Assembly (NCBI GenBank): GCA_937912025.1
Contig: CALDOZ010000003.1
Location: forward strand, 1 to 64,000
Reading direction: 5' to 3'
Origin: an uncultured Clostridia bacterium
GTDB taxonomy: Bacteria > Bacillota > Clostridia > Christensenellales > Borkfalkiaceae
Length of the DNA: 64,000 bases
The notes below the pieces were generated by a model. The model saw only the letters and a list, made by a program, of their open reading frames with translations, had not been told where the DNA came from and ran no database searches. Shown piece by piece: positions 34,451 to 44,699 of the stretch. The first letter of the stretch is position 1; each line of letters starts with the position of its first letter. Both the position numbers and the translations under genes were made by a program.

Positions 34451-37400
34451 TTACAACTCAATTTGTATACACTTTTGTTGTAAAATATTTACAAGATATA
34501 CTTTTTCAACGCTAACACCTAAACTGCCTTCAATTGCAAGCTTATAAAGTTGCATTTGCTTTTTGTATTTTTTTACTATATCTTCGTCCTTTTGAATTTT
34601 AGATAGCTTGTAGTCTATAAGTATTGCGTTACCGTCTTTAATAGCAATTAAATCGATTATACCTTGCACTAAAATTTGAGCGTCGCTATACTCTAAACCT
34701 ATACTTGACGGTGTAACGAGTTGGCAAAACTTTTGTTCTTTATATAATGCGTAATCGTTAATTTTATTAAACACGTCCATTTTAAGAATTTTACATAACT
34801 TTTCTAAGGAAATATTAGCATATTCTTCTTCGGTAAACGCGCCGTTTTCATATAGAGATTGCATCTGACTATTAACGTCGCCGTAAAAATTAATAAGTTC
34901 TAAAGCCTTGTGATAAGCAGTTCCCTTTTGAGCGTCACTATCGCCAAACATAGTAAGAGTTTTATAATATTCCTGCTCGCCACTCTTTGCGTTTAACTCG
35001 GAAACTGAACTTTTTACTGGTAAAACTGTGTCTTTATCATACTTATAATTAAGCGTTAAATTTCGTTTTATAAGACTCGTTAGCGTTTCGCTAACTTCTT
35101 TGCCAGCAACTTTTACACCTTCTTCAATAGTAGCGCTTAAAAGTTCGCTTTCTTTATACGTTTCAATTTCAGCATCAGTTTGAAGTAAAAGGTCGCTAAA
35201 CTTTTTAACGTCGCCGATATACGTTTGATTTTCTTCTAAAATACTTTGGTCGCATATAACGTGAAGTTGACATTTAGCGCGCGTTAACGCAACGTAAAGT
35301 ATTCGTATTTCTTCAATTATTGACTGCTCTAATATTTTTTTACCAAACGCAACGTGAAGAGCGTTTTTTGATATAGTTTTTACGTCCCTATTAAGCGTTT
35401 TAGTAACTATACCTAACTCTCTATCTTTAAGATAAAAACCTGCAGCGTCGTTAAAGTTAAAGTTTTTGCGAGCCCCCGCAATTATAACGAACGGAAATTC
35501 TAAACCCTTTGAAGCGTGCATAGTCATTATTTTTACGGTATTATCCCCTGCCGCTTCTGAAACGGAAATATCTTTTAGCGTTTCTTCAATGTTTTGAGAA
35601 AATTCGCGAATACTCATATTTCCGCCACCTTCACAAGACGCTGAAATAAACCTTTCAATTCTGCGCATTTTTACTTCGCCAAGACCTGACGCAATAATTT
35701 TAGCATCGTAACCCGTATCGCTTATAATACGGTGCAACACTTCGCCTGCCGTTGCAAACTCGCAAATTACTCTTATTTTATTAAGGTAGTCAAAAAAGTT
35801 TTGAAGTTTTATTGAAAGATAGTCGCTATAGGTTTGACGTACTTTTTCAGCGCAATCGTAAAATGACGAAAATTCGTCGCCACGCTCTCTAATAATTGCA
35901 AGTTCTTCTTCGTTAAAATTAAAAAATTCAAGTAAAACGTTTGCAAGAGGAACGTCTTGACGGGCGCAAGTTATTAGTTTTATAAAATTAACGAGCGATT
36001 TTATTTCGGGATATTCGCCTATACTGTTTTTAGTTTCCGCAGATACGGGTATACCGCTATTAACGAGAGCGGTAACTATTTTTTCACCTAAATCGCCAAT
36101 TGAGCGCATTAAAATAACTATATCGCCGTATGATATTTTTTTGTACTTATTCTCTTTAACGTCATAGTAATCTGAGCCTATAGCGTCGTTTATAAGTTTT
36201 AAAATTAACTTTTCTTCGCTACCGACTTGCGCTTTTTTATAGTTGCTATCATTAATTACCGAGTACACGCCCTTAGGTGTTGGGCGTTTTTCTTTTTCAA
36301 CGTCTGAAAATATAACGTCAATAACGGCGCGCCCATTATAATCGCCGTAATTACCACCGTAAACCATTTGGTTTTGACAGTATTCGTGCGAGCCAAAATC
36401 TTCCGTCATTACCCTACTAAAAACGTTATTAACGGTAGTTATAATACTTTTTGCGCTACGGAAATTTTTATCAAGTGAAACTGCCGTACCTAAACCGCTT
36501 TTATATAGTTTATTTTTGTTTAAAAAGTGCGACGGGTTACAACCGCGGAAGGCGTAAATACTTTGCTTACTATCGCCTACCATAAATGCGTTTGAGTTTG
36601 ATATTACAGAAATAATTCTTTCTTGAACTTCGTTTACGTCTTGATACTCGTCGATAAAAACGTATTTATACTTGTTTTTTACATCCTGTAAAATATCGGG
36701 GTTAGATAAAAGTTTTAAAGTAAAGTGTTCAAGGTCTGAAAAGTCAACTACGTTTTCTTCACGTTTTAATTTATTAAACTCGCTTATATACTCGCCGTAA
36801 GTAAAGGCTAACGCGTTGATGTTTTTTAAACTGTTATTAGCGTCTAATTTTAAACCTTCATACCCAGACGAAAAACAAGACGTGATATCTTTAACGTAAT
36901 CGTCAAACTTTTTATAATAAGGATTTAAAATTTTACTATTTTCGTCAGTTGCGTTTTTCCTTTCTATTTTAGGAACGTTTACCACGTTGTAAAGTTCTTC
37001 AAACGTTTTAGCATTTAAAGCATTTTTTATTAGTTGTTTTAATTGTGATATTTGAACCATTCTATGCTCAATACCATCAAATAACGGCTCTATTTTTTCT
37101 ACTTTTAGCAAGATATTATTAAAGCGTTTTTGATAGTACGGAGTTAATATTTTATCCACTATTTCGCACGCGTTTATATGGGTATTTTCAACCTTTTTTA
37201 TAAACTCGTCAACACTTGCTTCAGACTCTACAAACTGAGCAAAATCACTAACGGCATTTCTTAATGCGTTATCGTTTCTTGAACGTGAAAAACATTCAAC
37301 GGCATATAAAAACTGCTCGTTTTCTTCTTCGTATAACCTTTCAAAGATGTTGTCCATTGCTTGCGCTTTAAGGCGTTTTGCCTTACTTTCATCACAAATT

Positions 37401-37768
37401 TCAAAAGTCGCGTCAAGTTCTACGGCGTAAAAATATTTTTTTAATAAATTTAAGCAAAAGGAGTGTATTGTTGAAATATCAGAAGTTGCAACTTCGTCAA
37501 GTTCTTTTTTAAGTCTTGTATCGCCCGTTTCGTTAATTTTATTTATAATTGCCGTTTTGAGTTTATCTTTCATTTCGCTTGCGGCAAGATTTGTAAAAGT
37601 AACGGCTAAAATTTCGTTTACGCTAACGTTTTCTTCAGTTATTAAACGAATAATTCTTGTTATTACAACGTGAGTTTTACCAGAACCAGCGGACGCCGAT
37701 ACGATTATATTACCACTGCCGTGTCTAACGGCATCGGCTTGTTGATTAGTTAAAGTAGAATAATCCAT
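34451..37768 (-). CDS. addA: AddA helicase-nuclease subunit
   Basis: A 1105-residue UvrD-type helicase with a C-terminal nuclease. Visible: Walker A SASAGSGKT (about 24-32), motif Ia AVTFTNLAASEMKDK, Walker B YVFIDEYQDVNEVQ (about 370), motif IV LDKNFRSAKSII, motif V IMTMHASKGLEFPFV (about 766), motif VI LYVALTRAKCQLHV, and the RecB-type nuclease residues in AILIDYKLSK. AddAB resects double-strand breaks to start RecA recombination and destroys foreign DNA. Slightly shorter than the usual 1200 residues. It follows addB by 12 bp. Confidence 0.95.
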   Translation of the reverse strand: MDYSTLTNQQADAVRHGSGNIIVSASAGSGKTHVVITRIIRLITEENVSVNEILAVTFTNLAASEMKDKLKTAIINKINETGDTRLKKELDEVATSDISTIHSFCLNLLKKYFYAVELDATFEICDESKAKRLKAQAMDNIFERLYEEENEQFLYAVECFSRSRNDNALRNAVSDFAQFVESEASVDEFIKKVENTHINACEIVDKILTPYYQKRFNNILLKVEKIEPLFDGIEHRMVQISQLKQLIKNALNAKTFEELYNVVNVPKIERKNATDENSKILNPYYKKFDDYVKDITSCFSSGYEGLKLDANNSLKNINALAFTYGEYISEFNKLKREENVVDFSDLEHFTLKLLSNPDILQDVKNKYKYVFIDEYQDVNEVQERIISVISNSNAFMVGDSKQSIYAFRGCNPSHFLNKNKLYKSGLGTAVSLDKNFRSAKSIITTVNNVFSRVMTEDFGSHEYCQNQMVYGGNYGDYNGRAVIDVIFSDVEKEKRPTPKGVYSVINDSNYKKAQVGSEEKLILKLINDAIGSDYYDVKENKYKKISYGDIVILMRSIGDLGEKIVTALVNSGIPVSAETKNSIGEYPEIKSLVNFIKLITCARQDVPLANVLLEFFNFNEEELAIIRERGDEFSSFYDCAEKVRQTYSDYLSIKLQNFFDYLNKIRVICEFATAGEVLHRIISDTGYDAKIIASGLGEVKMRRIERFISASCEGGGNMSIREFSQNIEETLKDISVSEAAGDNTVKIMTMHASKGLEFPFVIIAGARKNFNFNDAAGFYLKDRELGIVTKTLNRDVKTISKNALHVAFGKKILEQSIIEEIRILYVALTRAKCQLHVICDQSILEENQTYIGDVKKFSDLLLQTDAEIETYKESELLSATIEEGVKVAGKEVSETLTSLIKRNLTLNYKYDKDTVLPVKSSVSELNAKSGEQEYYKTLTMFGDSDAQKGTAYHKALELINFYGDVNSQMQSLYENGAFTEEEYANISLEKLCKILKMDVFNKINDYALYKEQKFCQLVTPSSIGLEYSDAQILVQGIIDLIAIKDGNAILIDYKLSKIQKDEDIVKKYKKQMQLYKLAIEGSLGVSVEKVYLVNILQQKCIQIEL

Positions 37769-37780
37769 TGCGTCCTCCTT

Positions 37781-40700
37781 CTAATTTTTGGTTTTACTAT
37801 TTAGGTCGTCGCTTTTTTGAGTCGTTTTATGCTCGCCCTCGTCAACTTCTTCATATCTTGACGCTTCTACAACCGATTGAAAATTTACACCTTCAACTTT
37901 TCTTTTGTCAACGTTTTCAGCGCTAGTTGAACATAATCCAGCATATTCACAATATTTACATTTATCGTCGTACGGTGTTGCCTTAATAAAGCCTGCGTTT
38001 ATTTCGTCCACGCCCTTTGATGAGATTTTTATAGCGTAAGAGCATAGTTCGTTCATTTCGTCACGCTCGACAATTCTTGACCGATTTTTGTTAATTTTGC
38101 CACCGTTAGTCAGTTTAACTTGTACAACGTTACTACTTTGTCCGTCTTTTAATTTACTATCGGTAGCGTATAAAACTTCCGTGTCATTAACGGTGTTTCC
38201 GTCCATAACGTAAGACTTAACTTTATCGTCGTCAACGTAATCGTCTTTAATTTGGAAGTAGTACGCGCCGGCTGGCGATAACCCGTCGCGCGTAAAAGCA
38301 TTCATATAAAGATATAATTGAAGATTATTACCCGTATAAAAACTTGCGGCGTCGGGGTGAATTTTACCAGATTTATAATCGATAATGCGTATTTCATTAC
38401 CACATTTGTCAACCCTATCGATAGCGCCTTTTACTTTGTAACTGCCAGATTTTGTAAGTAAAGAGATAGCTTCGCGCGGTTTGTTATTTCCAAACTTCGC
38501 TTCGAATAAATATGGTTTAAAGCCTGAATTTTCATAAGTCTTATAAATATCGTAACAAATCTTTTTACCTTCTATAACCAACTTATTAAAAACGTACTTA
38601 TAGGTTGGTTTTTCAAGGTATTTTGCGTACTCTTCTCTCTTGTATAACTCGTTTAAAATTTCTTCCACTAAACTATCGGACGCCTGCTTACAATTAACTT
38701 CATCAAGCCTTTTAGCGTAAATTTCAGCAAGAAGGTGAAGCATTGTACCAATTTCGTTATACTGCATTTCGCCCGTTTCATCAGGCTTTAATTTTAATAC
38801 GTTTTTAGCGTAGTTAGAGTAAGGGCAAGCAAAATATTCTTCTAAGGTAGTTGCGCTAATTTCGCTACCCCTTAAACACATTCCCGCCCTTGTAATAAAA
38901 TCAGGCTTAGTAGTTTGAGCGCTTAAAATATCATCGGCAATTTTATTTAGGTCAGTTTTATCAATACTTTCTAACGCTTTATAAAAAGACGTTATCTCGC
39001 TACTATCACAACTATTATTTACGCTTGATTTTAGTTTTGCTATTTCGCGAATTGCTGATTTTTCAGACAAGTATTTATCTGAAATATAGTTGTAATAATC
39101 AGTTTCAAATTCGCCGTTTAAATTATTTTCACGCTCGTATTTAGTAACGATTTTTCTATAACCTATAATAGATAAATTGAAGATTTTTAATAAGTACGGT
39201 ATAATTTCCGATTTTATAGTAGGTTTTCCGTCTAAACTTAAATTGGTGTACGATACGTTCAACTTATCTTTAAAAGACATAAACGCAATACATACGTTTT
39301 CTTTTTCACGCTTGTTTACTATTCTAATTTTAGGCTCGACAATAATTTGAAATTTATCAAGCGACGCCAAATCGCCGTCAGTTAAAATTGCAGTATCGCT
39401 TTTACTAAACGGAACGTTTCCATTAATCCCCACAGCGTATAAAATATCGGCTTTTTTAATTTTAACGTCTTTACACTCACCGATATAAACGGCATCGTTA
39501 AAAAGTGGTATAGCGCCAATAGTCGTGGTGCTTGCTCCGCTTAAAAATACCGTTTTAAAGTCAAGCATACTAAGTTTAGCGCTTTCTAAAACCACTTGCA
39601 TTTCATCGAGTAAAACGTAAACTTTTTCTAAGATTTTTTCATTAAATTCGGCGTAAGAAATTTCCCCTGCTTGTTTTAATTTTAAATCATACTCGTCAAT
39701 ATTATTTTGCGCGCCCGTTTTTTCAAGCATATACTTAACGGCGTTTATATATTCTAAAACGTTTGTTGATGAGGTTAATTTTGTATACACGTCGAAAACG
39801 GTAGAACGAATTTTTTCAAACTCGTCATACCCTTCCGCTTGGTATTTTAGTGGACTTTTAAAAGAATTACGCGATAGCGAATATTTTTTTGCGTAAAGTT
39901 TAAAATTATCAGTTAAATTTTTATCGGCGCTAAACATACCGCTACATACAAAATTTAAAACGTCGTTAACTGCTAAACCTTTACGCGCCATATCTATAAA
40001 GGATGCTATATACCTGCAAATTGGGTGGTTTGATAAAATTTCAGCCTTATCAACGTAATAAGGAATATTATACTCTGAAAACACCTTTGCAAATTGTAGT
40101 TTATATCCTGCTATGTCGCCTACCGTTATTGCAATATCTTTAAATCTTTTACCGTTAAGTTTAGTTTGTTTTACAATATCTTTAGCAATTTCTTCTACTT
40201 CGGTGTGCGCGTCTGGATATTCGGTTACCGATATTTTATCGCTCGTTTTGCCTTTATACCCCGTTTTGAATACCGACGGGTTAAACAACCCGTTTTTTAA
40301 ACTTGACAATACGCTATCGTTATCACTATCAATTTTATAAACTTCGGCGTTTTTATCAATTTCAAGCAAGCGATTATAAGTTTCGTTAGTGTATACTTCG
40401 CTTTCATCATCCGCTACTACAACGGCAATAATTTCTTTAGCGGTATTATATAAACTTTTAAAAACGTCAAGTCGTTGCTTTGTTACCGACGAAAACCCAA
40501 CCAAAATAACGGTAGAATTTTTAATTTCTTCATCGTTATTAATAAATGACGGCATAAGCGACATAAAGTCGTTACCATCGTAGTATCCACGCTCTTTTAA
40601 ATAATTAGAATACTCTTTGTAAACTAAAATAATATCTCTAAGTTTTTTTTCAAGAGCGCCTTCTGGTCTATCTCCATCGCTTGATAAAAGATTTTCTAAG

Positions 40701-41086
40701 TCGGTAGGAGTTACTTTTGCGCTTTGAAGTTGAGAGATAAGTTCGTAAAGAGTTACCGCAACGTTTTGACAGTACTTTAAATTATTAAAGCATACTAAGT
40801 CTTTTTGTTTTTGAAGAATAATTTTTCTTACTGCCATTACAGACGACTGCTTACTTAAAACTTTAACTGAAGAAGTTTTATTTAAAATGTAACGACTAAA
40901 AGTTAAAACGTCTATATTAAAAAAGCCACCGCCACATTGTTTTGCAATTTCAAGTTCTAATGAAAGAGTAATTTTATCTTCACAAAAAACAAAGCATTTA
41001 CGCTTGTCAATGCCGTTAAAGACGCGCGCTATTTGGCTCGCCTTTTCTATACAGTTTGAAATTGTTAACGCTTTATAAATTTTCAT
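37781..41086 (-). CDS. addB: AddB nuclease subunit, divergent
   Basis: A 1101-residue AddB/RexB-type protein. The C-terminal PD-(D/E)XK nuclease is clear (IRIIDYKSGKIHPDA, about 900) with a 4Fe-4S set: one Cys in ACPYSNYAKNVL (about 770) and the cluster CKYCEYAGLC near 1060. The N-terminal helicase-like half is recognisable (ITVGDIAGYKL, IPYYVDKAE). The N-terminal Walker A GRSGSGKT expected in Firmicute AddB is missing; residues 1-20 read MKIYKALTISNCIEK instead. It precedes addA by 12 bp in the usual order. The gene is intact. Confidence 0.92.
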   Translation of the reverse strand: MKIYKALTISNCIEKASQIARVFNGIDKRKCFVFCEDKITLSLELEIAKQCGGGFFNIDVLTFSRYILNKTSSVKVLSKQSSVMAVRKIILQKQKDLVCFNNLKYCQNVAVTLYELISQLQSAKVTPTDLENLLSSDGDRPEGALEKKLRDIILVYKEYSNYLKERGYYDGNDFMSLMPSFINNDEEIKNSTVILVGFSSVTKQRLDVFKSLYNTAKEIIAVVVADDESEVYTNETYNRLLEIDKNAEVYKIDSDNDSVLSSLKNGLFNPSVFKTGYKGKTSDKISVTEYPDAHTEVEEIAKDIVKQTKLNGKRFKDIAITVGDIAGYKLQFAKVFSEYNIPYYVDKAEILSNHPICRYIASFIDMARKGLAVNDVLNFVCSGMFSADKNLTDNFKLYAKKYSLSRNSFKSPLKYQAEGYDEFEKIRSTVFDVYTKLTSSTNVLEYINAVKYMLEKTGAQNNIDEYDLKLKQAGEISYAEFNEKILEKVYVLLDEMQVVLESAKLSMLDFKTVFLSGASTTTIGAIPLFNDAVYIGECKDVKIKKADILYAVGINGNVPFSKSDTAILTDGDLASLDKFQIIVEPKIRIVNKREKENVCIAFMSFKDKLNVSYTNLSLDGKPTIKSEIIPYLLKIFNLSIIGYRKIVTKYERENNLNGEFETDYYNYISDKYLSEKSAIREIAKLKSSVNNSCDSSEITSFYKALESIDKTDLNKIADDILSAQTTKPDFITRAGMCLRGSEISATTLEEYFACPYSNYAKNVLKLKPDETGEMQYNEIGTMLHLLAEIYAKRLDEVNCKQASDSLVEEILNELYKREEYAKYLEKPTYKYVFNKLVIEGKKICYDIYKTYENSGFKPYLFEAKFGNNKPREAISLLTKSGSYKVKGAIDRVDKCGNEIRIIDYKSGKIHPDAASFYTGNNLQLYLYMNAFTRDGLSPAGAYYFQIKDDYVDDDKVKSYVMDGNTVNDTEVLYATDSKLKDGQSSNVVQVKLTNGGKINKNRSRIVERDEMNELCSYAIKISSKGVDEINAGFIKATPYDDKCKYCEYAGLCSTSAENVDKRKVEGVNFQSVVEASRYEEVDEGEHKTTQKSDDLNSKTKN

Positions 41087-41375
41087 AAACTCACCGAAAA
41101 ATTTTTAGTTATCGTCTTATACTTTTATATTTTTATTTTACTTTATAAATAGTGACAGTTTTTGACAAATTAACCGTTTTTTTATATTCACACAAAATTC
41201 ATATATATTCTAACATATTTTTGTCTAATTGTTTTTACTTTTTTATAAAAATATGGTAAAATACTTTTAAATATGGGCTGAAATTTACTTTAAGGTTAAT
41301 TTTCGCCTTAAATTTAACGTTTAATCGTGTTATAACGGCGCGCTATCAATAATTAATACGCCGTTAAGGAGAAAA

Positions 41376-42365
41376 ATGAAAAAATTTATTGCTTTAATTT
41401 TGACGCTATTTAGCGCTATATTTATTTTGACGGGTTGTGGCGAACAATCGTTAAAACTTGATGAAAAATATTGGCAAAAAGAGTCTTTGACGGGAAATTT
41501 CCCCGTTGACGAACTTAGCGTGTACGACGTTACCGTTACAAACCGATTACCGTCCAACTCAACGGAAATTAAAAACGAACGTATTTCACTAATTGTTGAC
41601 GAAGGTATTTATACCGTTCATTTTAAAAGCGATTCGACTCACGGCGCTGAATATAAACTTCAAACTTCGCTTACAATTAAAGGCAAATATAAAATTGGCG
41701 AAGACGAATACCCTATTGATAACGTTACCTACGCTACTACTTATCTTAAAAAGTTTGAAGAAAAACTTGAACCGATTTTCACCGAAAAATACGTTAAGAA
41801 CACTACTTTATTAGAAGGCAACCAAGAATACGTAATTACGGAATTTGAATACGACTATACCGTTAGTTACAGCGATAAAGCCACAGTCAAATTTAACGTA
41901 AAAGAAGATAAGTTTAATAGTCTTGCTCTTCATAAAGGCGAACAATCGTATAGCGATTATAAAAAGGGAGCGTTTGTTGAAAATGAAGCAATCTTCTTTA
42001 TTCCAAGAACGTTTAATATAACTCAAGGCTACAATCAAAACTTTAAAACTTTAGACGTTGTTTCAAGAAAAATTCAAAACTGCTCATACTCGTCAACAAG
42101 CGGAAATTCAGATTTAGGTTTGACAACTTTCCCTCTTACTACATATAAAGAAAACGGAATAGAAAAAGCTACTGACGGCACTAAAAACGTATCTACTGCT
42201 AAACTTATAATTGAACTTACAGATAAATATTCCGGCGCTGAAATTGAAGCGTATTACGCTACTGATTATACTGAAATGGGACACAATTTAGTTAAACTTT
42301 ACACGGCGTTAAACGCAAATATGGGCTACCTTGAATATACCCTTAAAGAAGTAACTTTAAATTAA
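41376..42365 (+). CDS. Predicted lipoprotein, unknown
   Basis: A 329-residue exported protein with a classical lipobox (ILTGC, Cys about 21) behind a Lys-rich signal peptide. The rest is rich in beta-strand, Tyr and Thr, with no recognised domain. Start ATG after AAGGAG. Monocistronic with its own terminator (42371-42415). The 290 bp before it hold A/T-rich promoter-like sequence but no gene. Confidence 0.8.
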   Translation: MKKFIALILTLFSAIFILTGCGEQSLKLDEKYWQKESLTGNFPVDELSVYDVTVTNRLPSNSTEIKNERISLIVDEGIYTVHFKSDSTHGAEYKLQTSLTIKGKYKIGEDEYPIDNVTYATTYLKKFEEKLEPIFTEKYVKNTTLLEGNQEYVITEFEYDYTVSYSDKATVKFNVKEDKFNSLALHKGEQSYSDYKKGAFVENEAIFFIPRTFNITQGYNQNFKTLDVVSRKIQNCSYSSTSGNSDLGLTTFPLTTYKENGIEKATDGTKNVSTAKLIIELTDKYSGAEIEAYYATDYTEMGHNLVKLYTALNANMGYLEYTLKEVTLN

Positions 42366-42370
42366 TACTT

Positions 42371-42415
42371 TATGGCTTTTAGTAAATTAAATGCTAATTT
42401 ACTAAAAGCCCTTTT
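42371..42415 (+). terminator. Lipoprotein gene terminator
   Basis: Stem GGCTTTTAGTAAATTA/TAATTTACTAAAAGCC followed by a T-run. Confidence 0.82.
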
Positions 42416-42455
42416 TATTTGTTATTTAATTTTTATTAATAAGTTCAAACATAAA

Positions 42456-42488
42456 AAAACGCGTGAGAAAATTTTCTCACGCGATTTT
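42456..42488 (-). terminator. NhaC-family gene terminator
   Basis: Stem CGCGTGAGAA/TTCTCACGCG flanked by A- and T-runs beyond the stop codon of the transporter. Confidence 0.85.
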
Positions 42489-42506
42489 ATTTTAAGTAAA
42501 ACTTAA

Positions 42507-44084
42507 TTAGTCGGCAGTTTTGTCTAACGAAACGTCTTCAGTATTTTTAGCACTAAAACGTTTAATAAAGATAATAACGCCAACAAACAATACTGCAACT
42601 ACAGCCCACATTATAACTGCGCATAATACACCACCAAGAGTTGTAGCAAAACCTGCAACAACGTATCCAATCGCACCTATTATAGCGACGGTACCTGCAT
42701 ACGGCATTTGTGTTTTAACGTGGTCAACGTGGTTACATGCGCCACCAGCCGAAGCAAGAATAGTTGTGTCTGAAATAGGCGAAACGTGGTCACCGAATAC
42801 CGCGCCACCAAGACAAGCAGAAATTGTAATAATAGAAAGCGTATCAGTTCCGCCAAGAAGCGAAATTGCAATAGGAACTAAGATGCCAAACGTTCCCCAA
42901 GACGTACCCGTTGCAAAAGCAATACCACACGCTATAGCAAAGAAAATTAATGGGAATAACGATCTTATAGCAGTAGGAATATTATTTACGTTATCAAATA
43001 CGAATTTACCAGCGCCAAGATATGAAACTTCTTCACCAGGAGTATAGCGAGGTCCCATAATACCGGATAAAGTCCAAGCAAAAGTTAAAATTAAAATTGC
43101 GGGAACCATTGTTTTAAAGCCTTGAGTGAAACTTTCTGTAATTTCTTTAAACGAAACAACTTTATCAACAATATAGTAAACTGAAACGATTACAAGCGCT
43201 ATAATTGAACCTATTGCAAGCGACATACCAGCGTCACAGTTTGCAAACGCATCAATGAAGTTAACGCCGTCAAAAATACCACCCGTGTAAAGCATACCAA
43301 ATACGCAACATACTATTAAAATAACTACCGGAATAATAAGGTGGCGAACTTTACCGTTAACGTTTGATTCAACAACGATATCTTCTGCAGAAGTATCCGT
43401 TTCTCCCGCATCAAGATCGCCAGTTTTTCCAGCGATAATTTCGTTTTTACGCATTTTACCAAAGTCGAGTTTTGTAAAGCAAACAACAAATACCATTACG
43501 ATTGTTAAAAGAGCGTATACGTTAAACGGAATTGTTTGAATGAACATAATTAAACCGTTTACACCTAAGTCTTCTGCTTCACTTGATACAGCCGCAGCCC
43601 AAGAAGAAATTGGAGCGATTATACAAACAGGCGCTGCAGTCGCGTCAATAATATAAGAAAGTTTTGTGTGTGAAACTTTATACTTATCAGTAATAGGACG
43701 CATTACCGAGCCTACTGTTAAGCAGTTAAAATAATCGTCAACGAAGATAAGACAGCCAAGCGCTGCAGTCGCGCCAAGAGCGCCTTCTTTTGACTTAATT
43801 TTAGTTTGCGCCCATTCGCCGTACGCTTTAGCGCCACCCGATTTTTGCATTAAAATAACAAAAATACCAAGCACAACTAAAAATACTAAGATTGTTGTGC
43901 TACCGCCAACCTCTTCACTCATAACTGTGAATAACGTAGACATTGCTTCAAGTGGGTTGCCGCCGGCGTAAAACATTGCGCCAACGAAGATACCTACGAA
44001 TAACGAAACGTAAACTTGCTTCGTTATAAGGGCAAGAACTATTGCCACGATTGCTGGGACGAACGCCCAAAATGTTCCGACCAT
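42507..44084 (-). CDS. NhaC-family transporter, probable lysine transporter
   Basis: A 525-residue membrane protein of the NhaC Na+/H+ antiporter-like family, with about 11-12 helices. Family segments: VGAMFYAGGNPLEAMSTLF, GCLIFVDDYFNCLTVGSVMR (about 120) and CLGGAVFGDHVSPISDTTI (about 430). The start is the ATG at 44084 with GGAGGACC; the apparent in-frame extension upstream is the riboswitch, not coding. A lysine riboswitch with terminator controls it, so the substrate is very likely lysine (or exchange involving lysine), not simply Na+. This agrees with known L-box-regulated NhaC-type genes in Firmicutes. Confidence 0.9.
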   Translation of the reverse strand: MVGTFWAFVPAIVAIVLALITKQVYVSLFVGIFVGAMFYAGGNPLEAMSTLFTVMSEEVGGSTTILVFLVVLGIFVILMQKSGGAKAYGEWAQTKIKSKEGALGATAALGCLIFVDDYFNCLTVGSVMRPITDKYKVSHTKLSYIIDATAAPVCIIAPISSWAAAVSSEAEDLGVNGLIMFIQTIPFNVYALLTIVMVFVVCFTKLDFGKMRKNEIIAGKTGDLDAGETDTSAEDIVVESNVNGKVRHLIIPVVILIVCCVFGMLYTGGIFDGVNFIDAFANCDAGMSLAIGSIIALVIVSVYYIVDKVVSFKEITESFTQGFKTMVPAILILTFAWTLSGIMGPRYTPGEEVSYLGAGKFVFDNVNNIPTAIRSLFPLIFFAIACGIAFATGTSWGTFGILVPIAISLLGGTDTLSIITISACLGGAVFGDHVSPISDTTILASAGGACNHVDHVKTQMPYAGTVAIIGAIGYVVAGFATTLGGVLCAVIMWAVVAVLFVGVIIFIKRFSAKNTEDVSLDKTAD

Positions 44085-44102
44085 ATATAAGGTCCTCCTA
44101 AA

Positions 44103-44136
44103 AAAATAATCACAGCGCCATAAAACGCCGTGATTT
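44103..44136 (-). terminator. Riboswitch-controlled terminator
   Basis: Stem AATCACGGCG/CGCTGTGATT followed by ATTTTTTT, between the lysine aptamer and the transporter ribosome site. With lysine bound, transcription should stop here. Confidence 0.88.
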
Positions 44137-44149
44137 AACAACAAACGAT

Positions 44150-44312
44150 TTAATAGCGCACCACGCCACTTGGCGTGACAGTTACGGAAATATTGTTTCC
44201 GCACCCAGAACATAAACTTTGGGAAGTTTATACCCTTCGGCAATTTTTCCTTTACCACGCAAGACAATGCCCTTCTTGCGCTTATCATAAAAATTGCGCC
44301 TCTATGTATGTA
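44150..44312 (-). promoter_or_regulatory. Lysine riboswitch (L box)
   Basis: Reading the minus strand, the conserved blocks occur in order and at the right spacing: ATAGAGGCGCAA, GATAAGCGC, AAAGGAAAAATTGCCGAAG, CTGGGTGCGGAAAC and AACTGTCACGCC...GGCGTGGTGCGCTAT. These match the aptamer of the lysC leader of Bacillus. It ends just before a terminator, giving an OFF switch at high lysine. Confidence 0.92.
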
Positions 44313-44319
44313 TGGTAAA

Positions 44320-44348
44320 ATTTTAATGCATTTTTAGCCTTGTGTCAA
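44320..44348 (-). promoter_or_regulatory. Promoter of the lysine-riboswitch transcript
   Basis: TTGACA (44348-44343), 17-bp spacer, TAAAAT (44325-44320). The predicted +1 (about 44313) is the first base of the aptamer. Confidence 0.82.
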
Positions 44349-44416
44349 TGATTTTTAATTACATTTTGAAAATATTGTGAAATTTTGACGGGTTTTGAGT
44401 TATTTTTTTATATTTG

Positions 44417-44445
44417 TTGACAAAAATTTATTTGCGCTATATAAT
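44417..44445 (+). promoter_or_regulatory. Consensus promoter of the AbrB-ABC operon
   Basis: TTGACA (44417-44422), 17-bp spacer, TATAAT (44440-44445). Confidence 0.87.
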
Positions 44446-44486
44446 AGTAAGGAAAGTAAGAATTTTAAGAATATTTGGAGTATGTT

Positions 44487-44699
44487 ATGAAAGATAAATT
44501 TATTTGGACGGTTAAAGTTAGCGATAAAGGGCAAATTTCTATACCTAAGCAAGCGCGTGAAGTTTTTAATATTAACACGGGCGATACTTTAATAATGTTT
44601 GGCGATTTATCGCGTGGTATTGCCCTTGCTAAGTACGAAGACTACCTTGAACTTGCAAACACAATTTTTAACTGCAAAACGGGTGATAACGATGATTGA
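44487..44699 (+). CDS. AbrB/SpoVT-type transcription regulator
   Basis: A 70-residue SpoVT-AbrB swapped-hairpin domain protein (VKVSDKGQISIPKQAREVFN then GDTLIMFGDL). Start ATG at 44487 behind TTGGAG. Its end overlaps the start of the ABC ATPase gene by 8 bp, so translation is coupled. It likely represses its own operon, as a local regulator of the transporter. Confidence 0.9.
   Translation: MKDKFIWTVKVSDKGQISIPKQAREVFNINTGDTLIMFGDLSRGIALAKYEDYLELANTIFNCKTGDNDD

Noticed and set aside
44085..44288. N-terminal extension of the NhaC-family protein by 68 residues
   Set aside because: This stretch is the lysine riboswitch and its terminator; a strong ribosome site precedes the internal ATG at 44084.
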